Shown: positions 29,364 to 39,500, counted from the stretch's first letter. The stretch is 43,373 nt of DNA from a virus (IMGVR_UViG_3300033047_000004:1-43373); one strand, 5' to 3'. Notes: generated by a model from the letters alone, not told the origin. A program made the numbers and translations.

Positions 29364-31094
29364 TCAGACATTAGAGTTCCAACTAGCAATTTTAGGTCCA
29401 CCGTTGTGGCCAAGCAGTACTCCCTTGTGAAACCCCGCCAGATGAACCCGTAGTTTCTCATCACGTTGATCCATAGCAGTTCGTGCGGCATCCTGGTTCA
29501 TGAGTTCCACAAAGTAAGCCACCAGCATCGCCAGGGCATCAATACGGTCATCATGGCGCAATGCTCCCCGCTCACGACATATGTGGGTCATTTGGTGGAA
29601 CAACGATTTGTGGATGCGTATGTTGGTGTCATATCGGTTGATGGACATGTTGTCGCTCTCAAGGACACTTGGGTCCACTATGAGCTTGTGAGCACTGATG
29701 ACTGGCTCAAGGACATCAAGTATCCTCAGTTCTTTCATCGTGTGGTGTCGTACCCCAATGACCTCTGCCTTGACCTTGTGTTGGGCCAGGATTGGTTCCA
29801 ACAGGCGTTCAAACATGCCATCCCCGAAGTTGCTCTCCACAACAATCGTCTGGACTTTATGTTTCTTGGCGATCTTGGCGAGCTTGTTTAGGGTCTCTGT
29901 TTCGTACCCACCGGCAAACCCACCGGCATCAGGGATCCATATGTTACCAGCAAGCTGGAAACCAACTCCATAACTGGTTTCATCAGCACCTCTACCTGAG
30001 GGGTCAATGGACATGGCTCTGTGTTGGTACTCACCAAACTCATCAGATGTCCCAGCAGGGCTGTACACTCGATCTCCTGCCATACCGTTGGTTGGTAGAT
30101 CTCTCAGCATACGATCAGGGTTTGGCAACCAATGGACCTGATATGGGGCCAGTACTGGAGGCACTGGGGACACAATGAGGTTCTTGAGCTTCAGGGGATA
30201 TCGCTCCTCGTCACTCAGCTTGGTGTTCAACATGAACTGTAGCTGGTAACCAGCAGCGCCATACTCCGCTCTACGAGCCATCAGGTCATCCATGTCGAAC
30301 CGGGCGGGATCCACTGGATCGCCTGGGGCAGCTGTCTTACACATATTTAGTACTAAGGGTGCCAGATCATCGCCATAGGCAGACATCTCATCAGGGGTTG
30401 GAATTTGGGCTGGCCAGATGCGCTTAAGGAAGGTCACTGGGAGCTTGTTGTAGATACTGTCCTCAGTCTGAGGTGTACCAAGATAGATGATGCGTGATGT
30501 GGGGAGGGGTTTGAGGATCGCTGAGTACTCTTTGGTTTTTTCAACCAGCTTGTCTCGCATATCCATGGTCATGCTGTTGTTCACGACCTCAACGTCATCA
30601 GAAATAATGATGTCGGCGCGTCCACCAGTCAGCTGACTGTCGATGCCCTTGGCGAACACAGAGGGGCTTTGGTCAGCAGTGGCGGGTCCAACGTCAAACT
30701 CAATACGGGATTGCCGTTGTCCAGGCTTAGGCCTCAGGTGGGCAAACTCAGGTATCGAATTGATAAGCTGAAGGGTAAATGTCACGAAGTTGTCAGCCCG
30801 GTTCTTACTGGCCGACACCACCATGATCTTAAGCTGCGGATCCCGGTACAATAACCAGATCACAAACGCAGCTGTGATGAATGATTTGCCTACTCCTCGA
30901 AATGCCTCGATACAGATCTTGTCTGGACCAGACTGGAGGAACTTGGCAATGTCATATTGGATCTCTGTGGGGTCAGGGAGATTGATGTTCTTCCAGATGA
31001 ACCAAAGGAACTTTCGGAAGTCCTCGCGTATGGGATCTACGGGAGGTATGATGGCTGAACTTGAGAGCAACTCGGAAGTACGCGTTACCTGCAC
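29364..31094 (-). CDS. Terminase large subunit (T7 gp19-like)
   Basis: 576 residues (T7 gp19: 586) from GTG 31094. Walker A-like EAFRGVGKSFITAAF, Walker B region RADIIISDDVEV, coupling segment RIIYLGTPQTEDSIY. C-terminal RNase H-type nuclease with acidic residues in RAMSIDPSGRGADETSYGV, VESNFGDGMFE and RHDDRIDALAMLV. It packages concatemeric DNA through the portal and cuts genome ends. It is the last late gene, as in T7, followed by the genome-end region. GTG start is inside the overlap with the preceding Cys-rich gene; a start a little downstream cannot be excluded. Confidence 0.97.
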   Translation of the reverse strand: MQVTRTSELLSSSAIIPPVDPIREDFRKFLWFIWKNINLPDPTEIQYDIAKFLQSGPDKICIEAFRGVGKSFITAAFVIWLLYRDPQLKIMVVSASKNRADNFVTFTLQLINSIPEFAHLRPKPGQRQSRIEFDVGPATADQSPSVFAKGIDSQLTGGRADIIISDDVEVVNNSMTMDMRDKLVEKTKEYSAILKPLPTSRIIYLGTPQTEDSIYNKLPVTFLKRIWPAQIPTPDEMSAYGDDLAPLVLNMCKTAAPGDPVDPARFDMDDLMARRAEYGAAGYQLQFMLNTKLSDEERYPLKLKNLIVSPVPPVLAPYQVHWLPNPDRMLRDLPTNGMAGDRVYSPAGTSDEFGEYQHRAMSIDPSGRGADETSYGVGFQLAGNIWIPDAGGFAGGYETETLNKLAKIAKKHKVQTIVVESNFGDGMFERLLEPILAQHKVKAEVIGVRHHTMKELRILDVLEPVISAHKLIVDPSVLESDNMSINRYDTNIRIHKSLFHQMTHICRERGALRHDDRIDALAMLVAYFVELMNQDAARTAMDQRDEKLRVHLAGFHKGVLLGHNGGPKIASWNSNV

Positions 31095-31315
31095 CCAGTA
31101 GGTACCTGTAGATCAGTTTTTACGCTCTGAGAGCTACGCACAGGCGCACGTTTTGCGAAGCCCACGTTCTTTGATGGACTAGGATCCCTCCCGAAACGAA
31201 GGGCGTGTAAATCGCACTGTGTGCAGGTACATAAATCTGCCTCTTTTTGCTTACCACCACTGCAATCGATGCAATGGGCGCGAATGGCCTTAAGCACTTC
31301 TCTTTTGGTTGTCAT
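31085..31315 (-). CDS. Small Cys-rich protein before large terminase
   Basis: 76 residues. The N-terminal TKREVLKAIRAHCIDCSGGK with ADLCTCTQCDLHALRFGRDP is a four-Cys metal-binding module (AI...C.DCxGG...V..CT...CPL...R.G) seen in many phages near terminase genes. The rest is basic. A role in packaging regulation is suggested by position only. It overlaps the terminase GTG by 10 bp. Confidence 0.78.
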   Translation of the reverse strand: MTTKREVLKAIRAHCIDCSGGKQKEADLCTCTQCDLHALRFGRDPSPSKNVGFAKRAPVRSSQSVKTDLQVPTGCR

Positions 31316-31387
31316 AATGAAATTAGGCTCTCTCTATTGGAAATCGACCGCCACAGCGTCCACCACAGAGCCATGGGGATACCTTTA

Positions 31388-31401
31388 GGTACTTGCGTAC
31401 C
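31388..31401 (-). other. GNRA hairpin between the terminase genes
   Basis: GGTAC-GCAA-GTACC on the minus strand: a perfect 5-bp stem with a GNRA tetraloop in the 136-bp gap between small terminase and the Cys-rich gene. No T tract. Likely an mRNA structure or processing site. A 20-codon ORF (MALWWTLWRSISNRESLISL) follows it but is not convincing. Confidence 0.45.
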
Positions 31402-31451
31402 CAGGGATATTCGTGGATCTGGGGGATATGCTGTGGCGTTAGTTAGGTTCT

Positions 31452-31685
31452 TTAGTGGGGTGTGTGGGTGTCGTCCTCGTCGGGGAACACAGGGAATTGT
31501 TCTGCCAGACTTGCAAGCGGTTTGTTCTGGGCAATATCGGCTTCGATGCCGTTGTCCTTAAGGAACTTGATGGCATTGCTGAAGTCTGTTCCAGCTGCAT
31601 CTTTTTCCTGTATTCTAGCAAGCAGCTGTTTAGCTACTTCCCCATGGAGTTCATCCATGATGTCACTATTGGCTTTCTTTGTCAT
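31452..31685 (-). CDS. Terminase small subunit (T7 gp18-like)
   Basis: 77 residues: an N-terminal helix ELHGEVAKQLLARIQEKDAA followed by FSNAIKFLKDNGIEADIAQN and an acidic tail. The pattern LH..VA..LL.RI...(E/T)...L..AIKFLKDNGI is the standard small terminase of marine T7-like phages. It recognises phage DNA for packaging. Start overlaps the stop of the upstream small membrane gene (ATGA). Confidence 0.88.
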   Translation of the reverse strand: MTKKANSDIMDELHGEVAKQLLARIQEKDAAGTDFSNAIKFLKDNGIEADIAQNKPLASLAEQFPVFPDEDDTHTPH

Positions 31686-31852
31686 TTTTTGGGTTTATTC
31701 CATCGCTTGATGATGAGGGCAATGCGGCCAAACACCAGAAGTACACCACCAAGCAGTAGTGCATATTCCAGTAGGCCACTGGTTGCTTCAATGAAGTGGG
31801 CTATGGTGGCGGCAGTGGCCCCAACAGCAAGGTCTACGTGTGAGTTTGTCAT
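31682..31852 (-). CDS. 56-residue single-TM protein
   Basis: ATG 31852 (MTNSHVDLAVGATAATIAHF), one hydrophobic helix around LEYALLLGGVLLVFGRIALI and a basic tail (IKRWNKPKK) that would face the cytoplasm. It lies between the lysis genes and small terminase with an ATGA overlap to the latter. It may belong to the lysis system (T7 holin gp17.5 is 67 residues with one TM and directly precedes gp18), so this is a serious alternative holin. Confidence 0.65.
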   Translation of the reverse strand: MTNSHVDLAVGATAATIAHFIEATSGLLEYALLLGGVLLVFGRIALIIKRWNKPKK

Positions 31853-31861
31853 ATAAGTTTG

Positions 31862-32221
31862 TTACTTGAACCTACGGGCTACGCGCTCAAATACCGCCAG
31901 CCCAACTACAGAGGCTACGATTGCACTGAAGTGTTCCTTGAACCACTCTGGGAGTTCCAGGGGGTCTACAAGGTCTGTGGGAAAGGTGCTGTCAAACATG
32001 ATAGATGCGATGTACACCGACACCGACATCTCTGCGACAAACAGAGGGAGCTGACCTAATAGGGATCCAAACTTGACCATGCGAACAGCTGCATCAGTCT
32101 GGTAGGCTACACGGGTGGTGCCAGCCTTAAGACGCTCAAGATCCTTTTGATTATCCAGGTACTTCTCCCCGATCCGAATGAACGGACCAAGGATTGCACC
32201 AACGATCCATTTTATGATCAT
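31862..32221 (-). CDS. Conserved membrane-associated phage protein
   Basis: 119 residues. Hydrophobic spans are near residues 3-17 (WIVGAILGPFIRI), 57-77 (PLFVAEMSVSVYIASIMFDS) and 99-115 (IVASVVGLAVFERVARR), with a helical charged segment between the first two. The motif FDSTFPTDLVDPLELPEWFK is reminiscent of a family found beside lysis genes in marine podoviruses. Possibly holin or antiholin; function not shown. Confidence 0.65.
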   Translation of the reverse strand: MIIKWIVGAILGPFIRIGEKYLDNQKDLERLKAGTTRVAYQTDAAVRMVKFGSLLGQLPLFVAEMSVSVYIASIMFDSTFPTDLVDPLELPEWFKEHFSAIVASVVGLAVFERVARRFK

Positions 32222-32226
32222 TGCCT

Positions 32227-32508
32227 TTACAACTCACCAATACGGGTGGTTGTCTGGAAGCGTTTCAGGATTACCCAGGTAAGCAACACGAACGGGACGT
32301 AATGCGCCCAGTTATCAGGGACAATACCTGAGGCTTGAGCCTCCTGAAGGGCATCAGATAGGATACCAAAGTAATAGAGGGAGCCGCCAATTACTGCTTC
32401 AATAACAGTTGAAAGGCCACGCATCTTGGATCTGAAAGGCGGGTAGAAATTCCATGCAAGTATGATTGAACATATTACAACAAGCACGATAATGGATAAA
32501 ATTATCAT
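32227..32508 (-). CDS. Putative holin (three hydrophobic segments)
   Basis: 93 residues. TM1 at 2-19 (ILSIIVLVVICSIILAW), TM2 around 36-52 (VIEAVIGGSLYYFGIL), TM3 around 66-83 (WAHYVPFVLLTWVILKR), basic tail. Length, topology and position next to the endolysin fit a class I holin that times lysis. No sequence family recognised, and two neighbouring membrane proteins are competing candidates. Confidence 0.65.
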   Translation of the reverse strand: MIILSIIVLVVICSIILAWNFYPPFRSKMRGLSTVIEAVIGGSLYYFGILSDALQEAQASGIVPDNWAHYVPFVLLTWVILKRFQTTTRIGEL

Positions 32509-32518
32509 AAGGGGTTTA

Positions 32519-33142
32519 TTACCTCAGAAATAGTCTCAATAGGAATGAAGATAAGACGGCAAACAGACTGGTCTGAGTTACCTTGGGTACCGGTAGGTTC
32601 TTCTTGGATATCACAGGTGCCATTGTGGTTGTGGGCTTACCAACACCATATTGTGCTCCTAGCAACAGGGTGTCATATTCCCTGGCCAAACCAGCTATTA
32701 CACCAGCCACGTTGGTGCCATTTATAATACGCCTAGCACCCACAAAGTTTGATTTTTGCAAAGTGATGTAATCTGAGAGCTTCTTGCCGGTGAACCAGCC
32801 TTCTTTAGATCCAATAACAAGGATCTCAACGGCGTACTTGGGTTTCAATAGGAGCTTGGGGTTGGACACAAAGTCGACACCCAGCTTCTTACTGGCTTTG
32901 AGATAATTATACTCCCAGGTTATCTGGACGTAACCCATGCCAACATGAGGATAATAGCGTTTGCTCCTGAGGTACTTTTCACCGCCATATTCCCTCACGG
33001 GTTTCATGGTGTGAGCAGTCTCAAGGTAGGCTGTGGCCAACACATAGGCCGCTTGGTTACGCAGCAACTTGTGCTTTTTGCAAGTCCTGATGATAAGTGC
33101 TGTGTCACCTCGTGTGAGGTTAAGTTTACTGTGGTTACTCAT
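32519..33142 (-). CDS. Endolysin, GH19 (chitinase-like) muramidase
   Basis: 207 residues. The order of motifs fits phage GH19-type endolysins: helix QAAYVLATAYLETAHTMKPV with a catalytic-type Glu, EYGGEKYLRSKRYYP, the GMGYVQITWEYNYLKASKKL block (G.GY.Q.T...NY), NPKLLLKPKYAVEI, then RRIINGTN. T7 itself uses an amidase (gp3.5) plus gp16, so this is a different lysis enzyme in a different place. A hydrophobic C-terminal helix (SLFAVLSSFLLRLFLR) could anchor it to the membrane. Overlaps the reductase gene by 8 bp. Confidence 0.85.
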   Translation of the reverse strand: MSNHSKLNLTRGDTALIIRTCKKHKLLRNQAAYVLATAYLETAHTMKPVREYGGEKYLRSKRYYPHVGMGYVQITWEYNYLKASKKLGVDFVSNPKLLLKPKYAVEILVIGSKEGWFTGKKLSDYITLQKSNFVGARRIINGTNVAGVIAGLAREYDTLLLGAQYGVGKPTTTMAPVISKKNLPVPKVTQTSLFAVLSSFLLRLFLR

Positions 33143-34895
33143 CGCATGTCTTTCTTCCGGTTGAGGGATCTATGAAGCACTGGGTGCCTTCTTCGTCGCC
33201 ATCTCTGATATCTGGGATATCTTCTGATGTACTTTCGGACACATTGAGGATACCCATACGTTTACCGCTGGCTCTGAATGTCGTGCAGCCCTTTGCTCCA
33301 CCCCTCCAGGCCTTCATGTAAACATTGGTGAACTCATTGAACGTGACGTCATCACCGATGTTGCAGGTCTTAGATACTGCGCTGTCCACCCACTTTTGGG
33401 AGGCCAACAGGACATCTAGGTGATCGTCGATTGTGCATTCAGCTGCTGTCTTGCCTTTGACACCAAACACACGCATCCCGTAGTCATAGACGGTCTCCTT
33501 TTTGAGGGTCTTGTCTAACTGGAGGACATCACGGGTGTACTTGAGGGCAAACACAGGCTCAATTCCTGATGACACGTTGTCGGCAGCAAGAGAGATGGAT
33601 CCAGTAGGGGCAATTGAGGTCAGATGGGAGTTACGGAGACCAAACTGGCGTATGTTGTCTTGTACGTAAGGATACAGCTTATTGAATATGGTAGTTTTAC
33701 TGAACTCATCGAAATCAAACAGGGGAAACGCCCCCTTGTCTCTGGCAATCCATGAGCTTATCCAATAGGTCTCGTTTAAAATTAGTTTAAGTACTTTCTC
33801 AAGAAACTCAACGAACCCTTTGGAACCATATGGTAACCCAAGTGCCTCAAGAGCGTTAGCAACTCCGGTGACACCAAGTCCCATACGGCGCTTTGCAAGT
33901 GCCTCTGCCTCTTGTTCGGGCAACGGGTAGATTGCATTGTCAATCACATTGTCCATGGCACGTACTACAAAGGGAATGTCCCGACATAGCTGGTCCCAGT
34001 CGAACGCATAGATACCAGGGATGCCAGTGATGTATTTCACCAGATTGAAACTGCCCAGAAGACATGCACCGTTTGGCGGTAGAGGTTGTTCAGCACACGG
34101 GTTGGTGGCTGCAATGGTCTCAGCGTACCTTAGGTTATTGTCATCGTTAATTCGATCAATGAACAGAACCCCAGGCTCTGCCCAGTCCCAAGTGGACGCC
34201 ATGATGGCCTTCCATAAGGGTAATGCACGAATGGTGCTGTAGACCCTGCCCTCAAACTTGAGATCAAAGTCACTGTCATCAATGACGGCTTTCATGAACT
34301 TGTCTGTGATGGCAATTGATATGTTGAAGTTACGCAGGTTGGTCGTGTTCTGCTTAGATCTTATGAACTCTTCGATATTGGGGTGATCAACGCGAAGAGT
34401 ACCCATCTGAGCACCCCTGCGGTTACCAGCAGAACTGATTGTGCCACAGATGGCATCAAAGATGCTCATGAATGACACTGGGCCACTGCTGGGGGCCATA
34501 AGTGACGTAATGGTGTCCAGGCGTGGACGTAAGGTACTAAAGTCATACCCGATACCACCACCCATACGCATAGTCATAGCTGCGCGGGTGGCTGTGTCCA
34601 TGATGCCAGCCATGCTGTCGTCAATGGTTTGTGACACAAAGCAGTTGTATGGGGTTACCTTGCGGGTAGACCCAATTGCTGCCTGGATGCGTCCAGCCGG
34701 TAGGAACCTCATGTTCTCAATGGCGCTCATGAAGCCCTTGTAGTGAACCTCACTGTCAGTAAGGGTGGAAGCTTGGCGTCCCATGGCTTCCCTGAAGCTT
34801 TCGCTGGGTTGCCGGTGTTTTTCTTGTTGGATTTCAATGGAGATTGGTTGGGTGGGACCATAACCAGCCCCACCCATTGTTTTAGATGTGTTCAA
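33135..34895 (-). CDS. nrdJ: Class II (adenosylcobalamin-dependent) ribonucleotide reductase
   Basis: 586 residues from TTG 34895 (ATG 34877 is possible). Converts ribonucleotides to deoxyribonucleotides with B12. NxCxE active-site loop in ATNPCAEQPLPPNGACLLG, upstream redox Cys in TPYNCFVSQTIDDSM, Gly-rich AMTMRMGGGIGYDFSTLR, SIAPTGSISLAADNVSSGIEP, GCTTFRASGKRMGIL and a C-terminal Cys pair (GTQCFIDPSTGRKTCDE) for re-reduction. No beta subunit or activase is encoded nearby, as expected for class II. The family is common in marine phages, but usually near replication genes; here it lies between fibre and endolysin in the late module. Confidence 0.95.
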   Translation of the reverse strand: MNTSKTMGGAGYGPTQPISIEIQQEKHRQPSESFREAMGRQASTLTDSEVHYKGFMSAIENMRFLPAGRIQAAIGSTRKVTPYNCFVSQTIDDSMAGIMDTATRAAMTMRMGGGIGYDFSTLRPRLDTITSLMAPSSGPVSFMSIFDAICGTISSAGNRRGAQMGTLRVDHPNIEEFIRSKQNTTNLRNFNISIAITDKFMKAVIDDSDFDLKFEGRVYSTIRALPLWKAIMASTWDWAEPGVLFIDRINDDNNLRYAETIAATNPCAEQPLPPNGACLLGSFNLVKYITGIPGIYAFDWDQLCRDIPFVVRAMDNVIDNAIYPLPEQEAEALAKRRMGLGVTGVANALEALGLPYGSKGFVEFLEKVLKLILNETYWISSWIARDKGAFPLFDFDEFSKTTIFNKLYPYVQDNIRQFGLRNSHLTSIAPTGSISLAADNVSSGIEPVFALKYTRDVLQLDKTLKKETVYDYGMRVFGVKGKTAAECTIDDHLDVLLASQKWVDSAVSKTCNIGDDVTFNEFTNVYMKAWRGGAKGCTTFRASGKRMGILNVSESTSEDIPDIRDGDEEGTQCFIDPSTGRKTCDE

Positions 34896-34929
34896 TTTAT
34901 GTGTTCTCTCTGTTATCGTAGTGATTGGC

Positions 34930-35388
34930 TTATAGTTTAGAGATCAATATTGCTCTGTCTGCTTTACGCTGGGCTATACGAGCCTCAGACACAGGACCAA
35001 GATCACTCAGAGCAACTGTGCCATTTACAACAAGCGCATCTATCAGATCTTCGACTGTTCTTGTCATCTTGGCATCTGATGCTTCTAGATCCGCAGCGGC
35101 TTGTTCTTTAGCTGTTGGTGCTGGGGGGTTCAGGATGTCGTTCCAAGCAGTCATGTGCTGCACCGCCAGTTGCTCTAACTCAGTGGTGGTTGGTGGTGAA
35201 TAGGGCAAGGACCAATCGACAATAAAAGCATTACTTAGTTGTGTGCCTGTTATCCCATCAATCTCCATCCCAACTTTGTAGTCAGTCCCATGTTGTAATT
35301 CTGGATGTTTCTGTCTCAAGAGAAAAATCACAGCATCATGTGTTGGGGTGAAACCCGCCACATTAAAATCTTCGTATCGTTTATACAT
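34930..35388 (-). CDS. XkdW-like tail-associated protein
   Basis: 152 residues. N-terminal AGFTPTHDAVIFLLRQKHPE, then GTDYKVGMEIDGITGTQLSN and AFIVDWSLPYSPPTTTELEQ: this resembles XkdW-domain proteins that follow tail fibre genes in many phages and are thought to help fibre assembly. The C-terminal half is a helical, Ala/Glu-rich region. Position directly after the fibre gene supports a fibre chaperone or accessory role. Confidence 0.72.
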   Translation of the reverse strand: MYKRYEDFNVAGFTPTHDAVIFLLRQKHPELQHGTDYKVGMEIDGITGTQLSNAFIVDWSLPYSPPTTTELEQLAVQHMTAWNDILNPPAPTAKEQAAADLEASDAKMTRTVEDLIDALVVNGTVALSDLGPVSEARIAQRKADRAILISKL

Positions 35389-35400
35389 TTTAGTAACCCT

Positions 35401-36558
35401 TTATGGTGTGGTATTTTTAAGTTTTATCCCGCGCATGTAGAAAGCAAAACCCGTGGTTACACGCATGCCTACCACAACCCAAGGCGTTGATAGGTTTAGT
35501 GATGCTGCTACCCCATGCGATAAACTTCCAAACTCAGTTACACTTCCGCTATGGCTAGTGTTCTGTGCGGAAATCCCAGCAGCAGGGGCTAGTGCATTGA
35601 TTGCTTGTTTAACTCGTTCAGCGGTGAACGTCTGTTCAGCCGTTGCAGTACCCGCTTCAGCATCAGCTTGGGATATTGGGGCCGGGTTGGCTTCTTGTGT
35701 GGTGACACCAACCTTAGCTGTGTTAAGTGCAATCGCTGCTGTGTGGGCTACGATTACAGCGCGTTCAGTATCAGTGAGTATCTTGGTAGTGGTGCCTTCA
35801 ACCATGTTGTCCATATCAAAGACATCACCTGCCACCGTGTTGGGATCAAAGGTACCCTTATCCAGGTATCCAGTGGCTGGTAGGTATGAAGCTGCCCAAG
35901 CTGCTCCATCGTACACCCGCATCTCGTTGACTGAGGTGTTCCAGTAGAGAGCACCAGTCAACAGGGCGTTACCATCGTTGTCCAATGTTGGAGCACTGGC
36001 TTTGGCTCCAAGGTAGCGATCATCAAACTCATCGTACTTAGCGTTTGTCAGGGCCACATCTGCATTAGTCAATACGACATCAGCAGCTGTGGATGCTGCA
36101 TCAGCAGCTGTTAGGATCGCATTGGCATTGGACGTAGCTACGTTTGCATCAACATAGGCCTTGGTGGCTCCATCCTGATCAGCTGTCGGGTCAGCTTGGT
36201 TGACGATCTTAAGGTTAAGTGCGTCCCAGTTGCCACCAACCTCAGTGGTTATTGCGTTGTCACGGGTTTCTTCTGCCACGTAAAGTGACTGGAGTTGCCC
36301 GGTGTTCAGATCACTGTCCAGAAGGATAGATCCGTCGACCCAGGTTACCAGTGAGACACTATCAGGTGTTTCACGGTATACCCTGAGGGTACCGGTGGGG
36401 GCTGTGTCCATACGAACGAGGTAGGTTGAAAGGAACGTAAACGGGGCGCTAACCCCGTCCACTGTTGCCTTCACATGTCCAGCCGACAAATAGTCGAACG
36501 GGATTGTATAGTCAGTCTGTAATCCAGTCTGACCAGTAAATACAATACTGGTTGGCAT
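35401..36558 (-). CDS. Tail fibre / adhesin (T7 gp17-like N-terminus)
   Basis: 385 residues. The first about 120 residues have the T7 fibre attachment-domain pattern (QTDYTIPFDYLSAGHVKATV, then FTFLSTYLVRMDTAPTGTLR and VSLVTWVDGSILLDSDLNTG with QSLYVAEETRD), the part that docks on the tail. A helical/Ala-rich rod follows (ATSNANAILTAADAASTAAD), then a short C-terminal beta region with no enzymatic motif that I can see. T7 gp17 is 553 residues. Receptor specificity should lie after about residue 280. Preceded by gp16 and followed by an XkdW-like gene. Confidence 0.9.
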   Translation of the reverse strand: MPTSIVFTGQTGLQTDYTIPFDYLSAGHVKATVDGVSAPFTFLSTYLVRMDTAPTGTLRVYRETPDSVSLVTWVDGSILLDSDLNTGQLQSLYVAEETRDNAITTEVGGNWDALNLKIVNQADPTADQDGATKAYVDANVATSNANAILTAADAASTAADVVLTNADVALTNAKYDEFDDRYLGAKASAPTLDNDGNALLTGALYWNTSVNEMRVYDGAAWAASYLPATGYLDKGTFDPNTVAGDVFDMDNMVEGTTTKILTDTERAVIVAHTAAIALNTAKVGVTTQEANPAPISQADAEAGTATAEQTFTAERVKQAINALAPAAGISAQNTSHSGSVTEFGSLSHGVAASLNLSTPWVVVGMRVTTGFAFYMRGIKLKNTTP

Positions 36559-36576
36559 AATGTGTGGTGGTTTCTC

Positions 36577-39500
36577 TTATTTATCTATGGCAAAGATCTG
36601 ATCAAGACCTCTGGGAGTTCCCCTTGAGGTCTGTACGGTCTTTGCAAGTGTCCTACCCGCATCCTTGGTTGCATCGATGCTAGTGGGTGTATCTATCGGG
36701 GAGCCATAGCGGCTACCATCAAACAGGTCGTCAGGTGTATCAACTATCTCTCCAACAACATCCTTAGCGTTCTTCTTGTAGAAGCTAAACACGGTTTTCC
36801 AGATGGTTGTACGAGCTGTGGGTGTCAGGTCTTTGTATCCTGTCCAACCGACATAGCGACGAAGGACATCCTCCATACGCTCACCTGCACGGATCTCTAC
36901 CTTGCCAATATTGACGCCATCCTTACCGGTGGCAGATCTGGCAACAGTTGTCCTTGCCTTTCCTTTGTAGATAACGTTGCGATAAACATCGTAGGCGTTA
37001 CGACCATCACGGGTCTTGAGTTGGTTTAGTGATGCAGGGTTCACCTCAAAGATACGCTCGAATATGCTGCGCTTGTTTACCCCAAGGTTCTCCCAGAATG
37101 TCTTATCGAACACCCGGTCAGGTGTGGGAAGTATCATAGACAGCTCGGTGTCGTTGTTTAGACGAGCATATTCGCTGTATAAAGCATCGGATTTTATCTT
37201 GGTGTCCTTCATGTTGAAGGGGTCAAGTCCCCTGCCCTTGTCTTGGACAGTGTTACCTATGAAATCCAGGCGCTTGTATTGCTTGCCCCAAGGTAATCCT
37301 GCGGATGACATTACTTCACCAAGGAATGCTTCGCCTCTGTACATATCCCAGTCACCAGTGATGGCACCTGAGTTCTTACCGACCATCCTGGGGATCCCAG
37401 GCATGAACTGTTTGAGGTAACCGGTGCCAAATTTGGATAGCTTGTACACATCACCATCGCTGACAGCTGATTGGATAGCTCCAAACAACTCACCAACTCC
37501 TCTCATGGAGCCAGCATCAGACATTAGGGATGTCATGAACATACCATAGGCTCCTCCAAGTATGGAGAACACCTTGTCGGCATTGATGTCACCACCAGAG
37601 TACTCGCCACCTTCCATCTCCAGGTCTATGCGTCTGGATTGATCGCGCATAATACCTACCATCAGCAAAGGAGCTGAGAACGGAAGGAACCTTGTCAGAT
37701 CCACGATTGTGTCACCAATAATGAGAGAAGACCCAGGGGCTGTTTCCCACTTGGCAATCTTGGCGTTCCAACTTTGATAACCCCCAGGAGGAGTGATCTC
37801 AATTGAACCACTTTCAACCATAGCATATGTGGCCAGCATCAGTGAGGCTCCCATACGCTGACGAGCCTGAGCACGAACTCTCGCCCGTACACCATTCTTG
37901 CCGGTGAAGTCATCTATGAACCTTGCAGAGTTCTCAATGTGCAGGAAGCCCGGTAGACGAGCAGCTGTGGAAACCTCTGCCAAGCCACGTATCATGAAGC
38001 TTGGAGGCATAACCATCTGAGCAGCGTCACCACCGATGTTAATCAGGGTTCTGAAGAACGGTATGGTAGCCCTGGACATCGTTGAGATAATAGGGTTCCT
38101 ACTGTTCCTGAGGTTCTCGATACCTTGGGCAGCTTTACCAGTCATATAGCGACTGTCGACAACAGATTGCCATGATGTTCTGGACATATCCAGTTTGATG
38201 GCAAGGTCGGTTACGGCACCCTTATCATTGAAGATACCTTGAGCAATCTTTGCTGCACCCTTCTGGGCATCTTTCTTACTCATTCCACTCTTCATAAGAG
38301 TAGCTTCAGCATCAGCAAACTTCATTCCAAATGCTCTCCAAGCCTTTTGGCTTTCTGAGGAGGCATTGGACAGATCTGCAGCGGCTTTCCATGCACGAGT
38401 AGCAAACCACTTGGCGTACTTCTTCTCGTCCCACAGACGCTCAACGTCCAGTCGGGCTGAATGAGCACCATCGAACAGATCGATGTCATCAGTGACTGGC
38501 TTACCCTTCTGCATGGTCTTCTTGAACGTGTTCCAGGCGTTGTTCCACCCAGCAATATACCCTGAGTACTCACGACGAGCACGGAGCATACCAGGCTTAA
38601 GTTTAGCACCACCACCAACAAAGTTAGCCAGGGGAAGCGTCAGGTTATTGATAAGGTTTGAAGACACCTCAAGTCCTGTGGTGGACAGCTGGCCCAACAG
38701 GGCGCTGGAGTGGAGGTCATGTATCATTTTAGTGACACTAGCTTCCATTTGAGCCTTCTCAGCCTTGGTAAGCCTTGACATTCTGTTGGTCTTCATACTC
38801 GCAAGGGTACCTTGGCGTACCTTAGCGAACTCATCAAACTCATCAGCCAAAATAAGGGCAAGATCAGCAGCATTGACACCCTCGTCAGTGTAGATCTTAG
38901 CCCAGGCTTCAATGTAGTCGCTCTGGGTTGCCAATATTGTGTAGCCTTTGTCCTTACCGGCAGCTCTCATAGCATCTGCAGCGTCTTCAAACGCCTTAGA
39001 CATGCCTTCGTCTGCTTGTAAATTAAGTTTGCGGTTCAACAATATGAAACTGGCACCGGTACCTGTCTGACGATCCAACTCACCCAGCTGTACTTTAGCC
39101 TTCAGGGTGTCTGCTGATACGTCTTTGTAGGCCTGTCTGGTTGTCAAAGATGGGTTAGCTCTAAGATCAGTAATGATCTTGTCATAGCGTACTTCCAAGT
39201 GCTGTAGGGCAGCTCTGGTGATACCATCTTGCCACCCAGCGTGTCTGACAGCACTCATGGTAACCGGAGCTTCCTTGATGAGCTTTGTGACCTCGTCGTA
39301 GTCACGCTTCATGATGGCCACTGCAATCTTCTCTGAGTTCTTGACGTAAGCCTTGCGACCGTTTGGTCCGGTCATGACTTCAGCCATCTCAGCCCGTGCA
39401 GCCTTACTGGAGTTTATAGATCTGGATCTCTTGATCTCAGCATCCAGGGTACCAAAGGTTGTCGATAAGAACTCCTTGAGTTCCTCACGAGGCATATCAG

